From Lachnospiraceae bacterium UBA7093 (lineage in GTDB: Bacteria > Bacillota > Clostridia > Lachnospirales > Lachnospiraceae), in contig DKYT01000021.1 in the NCBI GenBank assembly GCA_002492465.1, positions 1 through 64,000 of the forward strand: 64,000 nucleotides of DNA, written 5' to 3'. Position numbers and translations under genes: made by a program. The notes below the pieces were generated by a model. The model did no database searches. It saw only the letters and a list, made by a program, of their open reading frames with translations, and was not told the origin of the DNA. Positions 1-6,926 of this stretch are shown one piece after another. The first letter of the stretch is position 1. Each line of letters begins with the position of its first letter.

Positions 1-73
1 AAAGAAAATATGCTTTTTCATATTATAGCATGACGTGAAAAGAAGTACAACACAAATTTCAATGTTACACACA

Positions 74-118
74 AACGCCGACACACGTTGCGCGTCGGCT
101 TATCGTAACAACGATAAG
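74..118 (-). repeat. Hairpin repeat copy A, terminator-like, downstream of the XRE gene
   Basis: The arms at 77-86 and 90-99 pair over 10 positions, two of them G-U on the minus-strand RNA. A second hairpin follows at 99-118 (CTTATCGT / ACGATAAG). The unit 74-108 matches a 35-nt unit at 57660-57694, and both contain the same 15-mer GTCGGCTTATCGTAA. It lies just after the minus-strand regulator gene, so it may serve as that gene's transcription terminator. Confidence 0.7.
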
Positions 119-171
119 GGCCGCCCTCCAAAATACGGAGACCGACCCCTATTCCTATCTATATTCCCCTT

Positions 172-504
172 TTACGCATCTTCACCCGCGCACAATTCCT
201 GTACAACTCTCAGTATGTCTTGCACGCGTCCCATCTGCCCCGGACTAAAGCATTCCAGAACATCTATCATTTTTTCCGGTATCTTCTTTACCTCATTACC
301 GCTTAATATGTAATCACAGCTTACATTCAGGGCTTTTGCCAATTTAAACAATACCTCCACCGTAAAGCCTTTCTTTCCCAATTCAATTTCATAAAGAAAC
401 TTCGTTGAGATATCTGCCATTTCTGACAGAGAATCTCTGGTAAGATTATTTGCTTCACGTAGAAATCGTATTCTGTGTCCTATGTCTCTGCATGAATATC
501 CCAT
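172..504 (-). CDS. XRE-family helix-turn-helix transcriptional regulator
   Basis: This is a small (110 aa) DNA-binding protein. The N-terminal 65 residues form an XRE/Cro-type HTH (IGHRIRFLREANNLTRDSLS, followed by a SxxFLYEIELGKK recognition segment). The last 40 residues are an unclassified helical tail (MIDVLECFSPGQMGRVQDIL). The start at 504 is chosen because GGAGGG sits 6 nt upstream; an in-frame extension to 564 has no such site. It is divergent from agrB across about 270 bp. It could control the agr genes, but that is inference from position only. The HTH family call is firm, while target and ligand are unknown. Confidence 0.85.
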   Translation of the reverse strand: MGYSCRDIGHRIRFLREANNLTRDSLSEMADISTKFLYEIELGKKGFTVEVLFKLAKALNVSCDYILSGNEVKKIPEKMIDVLECFSPGQMGRVQDILRVVQELCAGEDA

Positions 505-681
505 TTTTTCCCTCCATCCCGAGCACGGGTTTTCTCTTTGCAATTTGTAAGTTCCTAAGCACACCTGCTATAGGTTCTATTGTACGCCCTATTTTATGGA
601 ACTTTACATTTTTCAACCGAATTGATGTATTTTTGTGCTGAAGACCCATTTTTTAATGTAAAACATGTCTTTCTATGTAAT

Positions 682-739
682 TCAGTTGGAATTTGGCACA
701 ATTCCGTATAAAAACCGTTTTCTCCCGGTGGTTTATAGT
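682..739 (+). promoter_or_regulatory. Candidate agrBD promoter with two LytTR-like half sites
   Basis: A -10 like TATAGT lies at 734-739 but no recognisable -35 precedes it, as expected for an activator-dependent promoter. TCAGTTGGA (682-690) and ACCGTTTTC (714-722) resemble the LytTR-type direct repeat core xxxGTTxxx. Their starts are 32 bp apart, one helical turn more than the usual 21-22 bp. This is a weak, motif-level call. Confidence 0.3.
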
Positions 740-774
740 AAAATAAAGGCATTTCAGGGAAAGGAATCACAAAT

Positions 775-1335
775 ATGTATAAATTTTTGAAGGAACAGTA
801 TCAATTCAGCGACTTTCAAATTGCCCAGCTTCAATATACATGGAAAACCTTCTCTTCTGAATTCAGCAAGCTGCTGATCATGGGATTGGTTTTCAGAAAT
901 ATACTTGGCAGATATATGTTTGCAGTGATTGTCATGCTTCTATTAAGAACTGCTACAGGCGGACTTCACTGTAAAAAATATATTTCCTGTTTCCTGGTTT
1001 CATTTACTTATATGTTTTTATCTCTGACAGTACTTCCTTTTGTGCCTGTAAATAAAGTATTCCAGTTGATTCTTTTGTTTATTTGTATGCTATGTAATTA
1101 TTATATTGGTCCGGTTACATCCGCAGTTCATCGCCCACTCAGCAATGGCTGTACAAAACGGGTAAAAATACAGGCTTTTCTGGTCGTTTTCTTTTATCTG
1201 GTTCTTGCGTATATAGTTCCTGAGAACCCCTATATCACCTGCGGGTTCTGGGTTATTATATTACATACTTTGCAGCTGGCTGCTGCTAAAATATTAAAGA
1301 AGGAGGAAATTTACCGTGAAAGAGAAGCTTATTAA
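775..1335 (+). CDS. agrB: AgrB-type accessory gene regulator / autoinducer-processing membrane peptidase
   Basis: AgrB is an integral-membrane cysteine endopeptidase that trims the AgrD precursor at its C-terminal side and forms the ring of the autoinducing peptide. This 186-aa protein has the family signature RTATGGLHCKKYISC, giving the candidate catalytic His65 and Cys72 with the same 7-residue spacing as S. aureus AgrB. It is followed by several hydrophobic segments (about 73-110, 130-165). The gene ends inside agrD, with a 20-nt overlap, so the enzyme and its substrate are translationally coupled. A kinase and response regulator of the agr type lie immediately downstream on the opposite strand. 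The family call is strong; the signal it makes is inferred from the adjacent peptide. Confidence 0.9.
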   Translation: MYKFLKEQYQFSDFQIAQLQYTWKTFSSEFSKLLIMGLVFRNILGRYMFAVIVMLLLRTATGGLHCKKYISCFLVSFTYMFLSLTVLPFVPVNKVFQLILLFICMLCNYYIGPVTSAVHRPLSNGCTKRVKIQAFLVVFFYLVLAYIVPENPYITCGFWVIILHTLQLAAAKILKKEEIYREREAY

Positions 1336-1444
1336 ACTTACCAAACCTTTATTACTTACCTGTATGATGTGGGGGGCTTGGGTAAGCGTAGATATTGCAA
1401 GCATCATTTTCTTTGGAGAATATCAATATCCTGAGGATAAATAA
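1316..1444 (+). CDS. agrD: AgrD-like autoinducer prepeptide (42 aa, Ser in the ring position)
   Basis: This small gene starts with GTG at 1316, preceded by AAGGAGGAAA, and overlaps the agrB 3' end. The product has a Lys-rich amphipathic N-terminus (KEKLIKLTKPLLLT), a central ASIIFF and an acidic tail GEYQYPEDK. Aligned by the tail (S. aureus AgrD has DEVEVP after its ring; here GEYQYP), the five-residue ring would be Ser29-Ile-Ile-Phe-Phe33. The usual Cys is therefore replaced by Ser, which predicts a lactone rather than a thiolactone. The only Cys, at position 16, lies in the leader. Identity as AgrD rests on position next to agrB plus the tail motif; the mature peptide boundaries are inferred. 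Confidence 0.8.
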   Translation: MKEKLIKLTKPLLLTCMMWGAWVSVDIASIIFFGEYQYPEDK

Positions 1445-1445
1445 T

Positions 1446-1485
1446 AAAATGCCGCACTTTATGCTCTGCATTGGTGCGGCATTTT
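1446..1485. terminator. Bidirectional terminator between agrBD and the convergent kinase gene
   Basis: A perfect 12-bp stem is formed by AAAATGCCGCAC (1446-1457) and GTGCGGCATTTT (1474-1485). The A/T ends give U-rich tails on both strands. It separates the convergent agrD and agrC-like genes. Confidence 0.85.
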
Positions 1486-1490
1486 AATTA

Positions 1491-2792
1491 TTACAATTTT
1501 CTGTTCTTCCCTCCATTAATTGACGAACTTTCTCTTTTAATTATTTTAAAAGACAACCAATTTTGTCCCTCTATCTCCATATTTTCAGGGACAATATCCA
1601 ACAAATACTCCTCACATATGCATTTCACATTATATAAACCTAAGCCCCTTCCAACCCCTTTCTTGCTATAACCCTTATCAAAAAAGGAATCTATTTCATT
1701 CAAATTTACAATCGCACTTTCATTTCTAACTTCAATTTTAAAGAAATCTCCTTCATCGATAAACATCACAAATAATCGATTAAATTTTTCTTCTTTCTCC
1801 AATGCCTCAACAGCATTTGTCAATAGATTGCCCAATATTTCAATAATTTTATAGTCGGGAATATTTACCTTCCGATTTTCCATGCTAATTTTATATGCAA
1901 TATCAATCCCCTGTTTATCTATCTCTAAAAATTTTACATATAAAAATCCAATTACTACGGAGCTTTCAATGGAAAGGAGTTTATTGAACCGATTTTCTTT
2001 CATAATCAACTGACAATAATCTTTTTGCGCTTTGATCAATTCATCATATGTTGAACAAATATAATGCTGACTGTATAGCGTATTAATGTGGTTATCAAAT
2101 TCATGTTGTTTTAACCGTATATTTTCAACCAAACCTCGAAATGAATCTGCATAAAGCTTATGCATTTTTAATTCCGTTTCCACTTCCTTAGCCCTTACTT
2201 TATATTCACTTGCCTGTCCAGTTAAAACTAATATAAAAACTAAACTTATAAACAGTAGCATTGTTTGATTTAATTCAAACAATTTAAACCCTTTATAATT
2301 TAAGAGCAAAAATGTAATTATTAAAAAGCATCCTCCTAAAGAAATAATCAATATTTTCTCGCGCTTTTGCAAATAAATCGCTAATCTTTCAACCCTAAAC
2401 TTAGGTAATAATAACACCACAATTAGAAAAGCAATACAATTCACAATCAATAATTGGATATTAGAAAATAAGTTCACCTTAAAGATATAATACAATGGTA
2501 TCATTACAAGCATTTGAATGCCGCCATTTATGATAATGCAAATTATTACATTCGTTATCATCTCTTTTAGCTTAAATCCAAATCTAACCCCGCAATAAAT
2601 AACAATAATGGGATATATAATCATTGTATAAACTTTAGACAACGCATAATAGTTTATAATCGTCATAATGATCATATCAATTGCTAAAAAGCTTGTTGTC
2701 GCAATATCCAGTTTGAATTTCTCACCATATAAACAGTGCAGGCAGTAGACAATAGACAATGCCTCCAACAACAAACAAATATTAGTTACCAT
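1491..2792 (-). CDS. agrC: AgrC-type GHKL sensor histidine kinase
   Basis: Membrane histidine kinase of the HPK10/AgrC group, 433 aa. Residues 1-195 contain about six to seven hydrophobic segments that would form the peptide-sensing domain. The phosphoacceptor is probably His230 in LRLKQ-like sequence IRLKQHEFDNHINTL. The GHKL ATPase domain follows, with an N box (EILGNLLTNAVEA, about 321-333) and a G box (DKGYSKKGVGRGLGLYNV). Translation starts inside the end of the upstream response-regulator gene with an 11-nt overlap, so the pair is coupled. With agrBD converging from the other side, it is the likely receptor for the AgrD-derived peptide. Codon usage is more AT-rich than in the downstream metabolic genes. 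Confidence 0.9.
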   Translation of the reverse strand: MVTNICLLLEALSIVYCLHCLYGEKFKLDIATTSFLAIDMIIMTIINYYALSKVYTMIIYPIIVIYCGVRFGFKLKEMITNVIICIIINGGIQMLVMIPLYYIFKVNLFSNIQLLIVNCIAFLIVVLLLPKFRVERLAIYLQKREKILIISLGGCFLIITFLLLNYKGFKLFELNQTMLLFISLVFILVLTGQASEYKVRAKEVETELKMHKLYADSFRGLVENIRLKQHEFDNHINTLYSQHYICSTYDELIKAQKDYCQLIMKENRFNKLLSIESSVVIGFLYVKFLEIDKQGIDIAYKISMENRKVNIPDYKIIEILGNLLTNAVEALEKEEKFNRLFVMFIDEGDFFKIEVRNESAIVNLNEIDSFFDKGYSKKGVGRGLGLYNVKCICEEYLLDIVPENMEIEGQNWLSFKIIKRESSSINGGKNRKL

Positions 2793-3522
2793 TTTCGTAC
2801 TCCGCCATGATTTTCTTCTTATAAGTGATTCCGATCTCTATCCTGTTTGCCACGCCGTTCAGGGTAATAAATCTGTTCGCCAAATCTATATTTTCAACGT
2901 AGTCTTTATTGATAATTACATTTCTGCTGCACTGCATAAAACAGCTGGCGTTCATATCCTCCATAAGCTGTTTGCAGCTTACATATGGCACCGACAGCGA
3001 ACCACCCGTTTTCATATATACAACCACAACATGATTGATACTTTCTATGTAAATAATATTTTTAATTTTAACCGGATACAGGATTCCATCCTTTCTGAAA
3101 CAGAAAGACTCGTCCTTGTCCTCTCCCTTATCGGTAGAAAAATATAATGCCTTCTCCACCAGTTGTTTAACACGCTCCGGTGAAAAAGGCTTTTCAACAT
3201 AACCCAGGCAATTCAGATCTGTGTAAGCATATTTAGTAGTATCTTCAAGAGAGGTGATAAACAGTACAGGGGTAAACATATATTTGGAAATCGTTCTGAT
3301 CTTTTCCACAAATCGAACTCCGGAAGTGTCTCCCGGTTTTTTCACATCCAAAATAATATCCACCAGAAAAGTATCAACTGTCTTTTCCAGCATGATCTGA
3401 TAGGCTGTCTGTACGTCGCTTGCAGTATAAACCACCGCTTCGCCGTTTACCTCCAATACCAGTCTTCTCAACATCTCTAATTGCGTTTGATTGTCTTCAA
3501 TAATTAATACTGTTTTCTTCAT
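2782..3522 (-). CDS. LytTR-family response regulator (AgrA-like)
   Basis: The receiver domain occupies residues 1-125 (VLIIEDN acidic pocket, Asp55 in FLVDIIL as candidate phosphoacceptor, Lys in the YVEKPF loop). A LytTR DNA-binding domain covers about 140-245 (IIYIESINHVVVVY, CSRNVIIN). The first residues of the conserved receiver fold fix the start at ATG 3522. The frame stays open upstream to 3672, but that extension has no homology signal or good ribosome site. The gene precedes and overlaps the AgrC-like kinase gene, so the two form a two-component pair. The promoter at 3686-3713 leaves a long leader of about 150 nt. Confidence 0.88.
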   Translation of the reverse strand: MKKTVLIIEDNQTQLEMLRRLVLEVNGEAVVYTASDVQTAYQIMLEKTVDTFLVDIILDVKKPGDTSGVRFVEKIRTISKYMFTPVLFITSLEDTTKYAYTDLNCLGYVEKPFSPERVKQLVEKALYFSTDKGEDKDESFCFRKDGILYPVKIKNIIYIESINHVVVVYMKTGGSLSVPYVSCKQLMEDMNASCFMQCSRNVIINKDYVENIDLANRFITLNGVANRIEIGITYKKKIMAEYENGN

Positions 3523-3685
3523 CCTGCGTATCTCAACTTCACATCTTGTTTCCATCTGCCAAGCCCATTTCTGGGAATCCCGTCCCCATTCCGGAAGCAC
3601 TTTGACTATCGTACTTTCGATAAATTTCGTCAATACCGTATATGGAAGGACTGTGTATCGCATCCGCTCCACTTAGAATGTGACC

Positions 3686-3713
3686 ATTATATTTTCCCTT
3701 GCTAAAATGTCAA
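3686..3713 (-). promoter_or_regulatory. Sigma-A type promoter for the agrA/agrC-like pair
   Basis: On the minus strand, TTGACA (3708-3713), a 16-bp spacer and TATAAT (3686-3691). Both hexamers are perfect. It lies between the CotH gene and the response regulator, so the pair has its own promoter. Confidence 0.8.
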
Positions 3714-3740
3714 GTAAAAGTTTCCCGTTGACAGAACCGC

Positions 3741-5363
3741 CTATTGCCTGATCTCCGCCCATTCCCGACGCAGATACTCTTTCCTTACTCTCAGGAAATC
3801 CAATACCTCTTCTGTCTGGCTTTCGTAGTAATTCTCCGCTTCTTCCATACCGTCCGGCGTACTGCAACGATTCCAGCGGATATAATCCATAACGGCGCTT
3901 TTTTTCGTTTCCTCGCTCCAAGCAAAAATCTCTGTCTGCGTCAGACAATCCAGATAAGGATAGAGAACCTCCTCATAGGTATTGACAATATCCTGATATA
4001 CTTCATCGTTATAATATAAAATCTGCCACCACTTCAATGTCCCCGGGACTTCTCTTGCTGAAAATCCCTCCGGATCAAGATAATCTATGCCCTCCTGCTC
4101 CCGTTCCACGCCATACGCCCAATCATAATCCCATACAGGTCCCGCATAAAGAACCCCGTTTCTGTCTTTATAAAAATACTGGCTGGTTGAGGAGCAGTCA
4201 ATATTTTTACTTACCTCTTCTACCAGATATTTTACCACAAAACTGTGAATATCAATATATTGTGCCATCTCCGCGCCAAAAAGCATCGCGTCCTCGCACT
4301 CCTGCATATAGGCGGAAATATATTGATACTGAGCCTCAGACAAATGAGACGGAGATTTGGCGACCACATATGCACCGCTGTTCAAGATAAACCCACTTTC
4401 CTCATCCGCATAGCGTCCCGCCTGATCTATTTCAAGAATATAGCCGCCTGTGATATCATCGGGATCCTTCTCGTAGTCCCACCACTTCCCGGTCACGGAC
4501 CGGTTCCAGTCATCCAATACCTCGCCCGTGGTTGATTGGGACAAAACAGTCTGGGAATCGTTAAGCTGCTCCGTTTCCTCTTCCAAATCCCAAATCCCCA
4601 GATTATTTGGCTTTATCCTCTGGGAAATCTCATAAACCCCCAGAAAAGAACCGTCCACATATAAATTAATACAAACGCTTTCTACATACGGCGCTTCCAG
4701 TACTTTTGCCATTCCATTGGATATACGGTTCCGCAAAAAACTGATATCGCTGGACGATAGCAGCGCAAATTCTGATGATCCTGTATCCATCCCCGGTATA
4801 AGCGCCGCATTTTCCAACGTAATATTAAAAGGCTTTTTATCCTGCTCCCAGCTGGTATTTCCTCTTCCTTTCATTTTCTCCAGTCTGCCCTTATATACGC
4901 TTTCCCCATCCGCATCCAAAATGACGGCTTGCCCGGAATCGGACAAGGCTTTATCGGCGCTGATATATGAAAGACCGTTTTTTAAGTTTAAAAAAACAGA
5001 AGGAATTTCCGACCCTGTCAGAAGCGTCAGGACATGCCCCTGCTCCATAACGGCGGACATACCGGATTTCACTGTTTTGGTGGAAAAAAGACCGCCCTTT
5101 TTTTCATATCCCTCCACCAAGAGGCGTTTTCCTTCCGTCCAGGAAGGCAGGAAAAGATAGTAATCCCCTCCATCCGACCGGAAAGCTTCGACTATAAACC
5201 GGGAATCCTTTGACTGGATCTGCGCCGCCACGGATATATCCTGCGAATCGTCCCGCATCAGCTGGATCGATACCGTACCGGGCTGCCTCCATCCAAAGAA
5301 AAAGCAAAGTATAAAAAGAAAAGAGAAAGCAAACAGCGCTTTGATTTTGGATCCTTTATTCAT
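3741..5363 (-). CDS. CotH kinase family protein, membrane-anchored
   Basis: About 540 aa. After an N-terminal hydrophobic segment (ALFAFSFLFILCFFFGW), roughly 130 residues of unclassified extracytoplasmic sequence precede a CotH-type atypical kinase domain. Family hallmarks are GRGNTSWEQDKKPFNI, FLRNRI, INLYVDGSFLGVYEISQRI and AGPVWDYDWAYG. CotH phosphorylates coat proteins in Bacillus spores. In many bacteria, however, family members sit in clusters with VTC-domain and DUF4956 proteins, as here, so a spore role should not be assumed. The start at 5363 (GGTGAG upstream) puts the gene 25 nt after the DUF4956 gene; longer in-frame starts up to 5411 would overlap it. It is the last gene of the three-gene unit. 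Confidence 0.85.
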   Translation of the reverse strand: MNKGSKIKALFAFSFLFILCFFFGWRQPGTVSIQLMRDDSQDISVAAQIQSKDSRFIVEAFRSDGGDYYLFLPSWTEGKRLLVEGYEKKGGLFSTKTVKSGMSAVMEQGHVLTLLTGSEIPSVFLNLKNGLSYISADKALSDSGQAVILDADGESVYKGRLEKMKGRGNTSWEQDKKPFNITLENAALIPGMDTGSSEFALLSSSDISFLRNRISNGMAKVLEAPYVESVCINLYVDGSFLGVYEISQRIKPNNLGIWDLEEETEQLNDSQTVLSQSTTGEVLDDWNRSVTGKWWDYEKDPDDITGGYILEIDQAGRYADEESGFILNSGAYVVAKSPSHLSEAQYQYISAYMQECEDAMLFGAEMAQYIDIHSFVVKYLVEEVSKNIDCSSTSQYFYKDRNGVLYAGPVWDYDWAYGVEREQEGIDYLDPEGFSAREVPGTLKWWQILYYNDEVYQDIVNTYEEVLYPYLDCLTQTEIFAWSEETKKSAVMDYIRWNRCSTPDGMEEAENYYESQTEEVLDFLRVRKEYLRREWAEIRQ

Positions 5364-5388
5364 ACCACTCACCATTCCATAGCGACCG

Positions 5389-6063
5389 TCAATAAATCGC
5401 TTCCCCATCATGCGCCATAACGGAAGCGCTGAGGATATGCTCCACTGTCCAGATTTCTTCCAGAAGCTCGCTCTCTTTTCCTGTTCTGCACTCCACGATC
5501 ATATCCAGTCCATCCATAGTCCTGTTGCGCGTCTTTACTTTCGGATGTTTTGCAAATTTAGCGGCAGCTGAAAGGACATCCTCTTCCTTCCCTTCCTTCC
5601 CCATATTCACCACAAGCAACACAGATGTTCTCGCCTCCGGCAGCAGCTCCAATAAAAGAAGCAGTACCGTCACTGCCAGGCAGACCGCAAAGGCAAGCCC
5701 ATAATTTCTTGCTCCAAGAATAATCCCCACACTGATAGACCAAAAAAGAAACAACAGATCCTTCGGCTCTTTGATGGCTGTCCTGAACCTGACAATGGAT
5801 AAAGCCCCCACCATTCCCAGGGAAATAATCAGATTAGACTGCATGGCAAGAATAATGCCCGCCGTAATCACCGGAAGCACGCCCAAAACAATATTGAACT
5901 GCTTATTATAAAATCCTTTTTTCTGCGAAAACCAATAAATCCCATAAATATAAATCGAAAATAAAATTCCCACTCCTAAAGTGGTATAAATCGTCCACAT
6001 AGAGAGCGTGTTGCCTTCTACCGTTTCTAAAACGGATTTTTTTATCATATCCCTTATACTCAT
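5389..6063 (-). CDS. DUF4956 domain membrane protein
   Basis: 224 aa with four hydrophobic segments in the first 150 residues and a soluble C-terminal domain. The signature GMVGALSIVRFRTAIKEPKDLLFLFWSISVGI marks the DUF4956 family, whose biochemical role is not established (only part of that run is needed: LSIVRFRTAIKEP). The start at 6063 is fixed by an ATGA overlap with the stop of the VTC-domain gene, so the two are translationally coupled. Its constant pairing with VTC-domain proteins suggests a membrane partner in polyphosphate or envelope polymer handling; that is inference. Confidence 0.85.
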   Translation of the reverse strand: MSIRDMIKKSVLETVEGNTLSMWTIYTTLGVGILFSIYIYGIYWFSQKKGFYNKQFNIVLGVLPVITAGIILAMQSNLIISLGMVGALSIVRFRTAIKEPKDLLFLFWSISVGIILGARNYGLAFAVCLAVTVLLLLLELLPEARTSVLLVVNMGKEGKEEDVLSAAAKFAKHPKVKTRNRTMDGLDMIVECRTGKESELLEEIWTVEHILSASVMAHDGEAIY

Positions 6064-6761
6064 CGTTCCATCGTACCTTTCATTCTGCATAATGTATATT
6101 GGGAAAATCGCACACGTTCCATCTTCCCCATATTGAGAACCTGTCTGACACATCCTGGAAGAAACGCGTCATATTTCACTTCCATTACATATTTTCCACC
6201 TGTCAGCACCGGCTGTCTTGGCAGCTCTTTCTCCCAAAACCTCTGTATGGATCCTGAAAATGCAAGATTACTGTCGAAGGTCACTCTTACGTTTCCTTCC
6301 TTATAGGTAAATGCAGTTCTTTCATAGGCAACAATGATTTTTGGTTTTAAGCAGTTCCAACGCATCTTCTGCCGAAAATCCGTCAGCACCTCTCTACTGT
6401 CTTTTACCCCCTCACATACATCTCCTAACAGAAAGCGGCGGCATTCCTCCGCCGAAAGCGGACAACTCCGCTTCTTAGTCATATCATGATTTTTTATTTT
6501 CTGTTCCAGACGAATACTTTCTTTATCCTCATTATAAATTCTGATCCGATATTTGCTCCTGGGCGATACCCCGTTCAAATTCTGCATAAGCGCTGTGTCC
6601 CATATATCATCAAAATAAACGCTCCTGATCCGATAGCTTGCCTCCGGATAATGGGCATCCGGCTTCATAAACTGCCTGATTCGGAACACTGCCTGCGCAA
6701 CGTCTCTTTCATCCATGATGTATTTTAATTCATGACGATATTTTTCTTTACTCTTTTCCAT
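6060..6761 (-). CDS. VTC domain (polyphosphate polymerase-like) protein
   Basis: 233 aa, essentially one VTC/CYTH-like tunnel domain. Charged residues of the family are visible: YRHELKYIM near the N-terminus, SVYFDD, RSKYRIRIYN, IRLEQKIK and, near the end, VMEVKYD. Yeast Vtc4 uses this fold to polymerise polyphosphate from ATP; bacterial homologues are mostly uncharacterised. The start at 6761 (AGGA 8 nt upstream) is preferred because the promoter at 6835-6863 lies inside the longer open frame. First gene of the VTC-DUF4956-CotH operon. Confidence 0.82.
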   Translation of the reverse strand: MEKSKEKYRHELKYIMDERDVAQAVFRIRQFMKPDAHYPEASYRIRSVYFDDIWDTALMQNLNGVSPRSKYRIRIYNEDKESIRLEQKIKNHDMTKKRSCPLSAEECRRFLLGDVCEGVKDSREVLTDFRQKMRWNCLKPKIIVAYERTAFTYKEGNVRVTFDSNLAFSGSIQRFWEKELPRQPVLTGGKYVMEVKYDAFLPGCVRQVLNMGKMERVRFSQYTLCRMKGTMER

Positions 6762-6834
6762 TTTTTTATCCTGCTCGCAAAATGTATGGCGCCGCCATAG
6801 AATTATCCTGTCTGATACCGGCTCCTGCGGTATT

Positions 6835-6863
6835 ATTATCTTCTTATATGTTCTCACTGTCAA
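6835..6863 (-). promoter_or_regulatory. Promoter of the VTC-DUF4956-CotH operon
   Basis: Minus strand: TTGACA (6858-6863), 17-bp spacer, GATAAT (6835-6840). It excludes any translation start above about 6828 for the VTC gene. Confidence 0.7.
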
Positions 6864-6926
6864 CAGGATTCTAACTTTTTTGGCGTAAACCTGGTATTGA
6901 ATACTGCACCGTAAAGTAGTTTCTTT

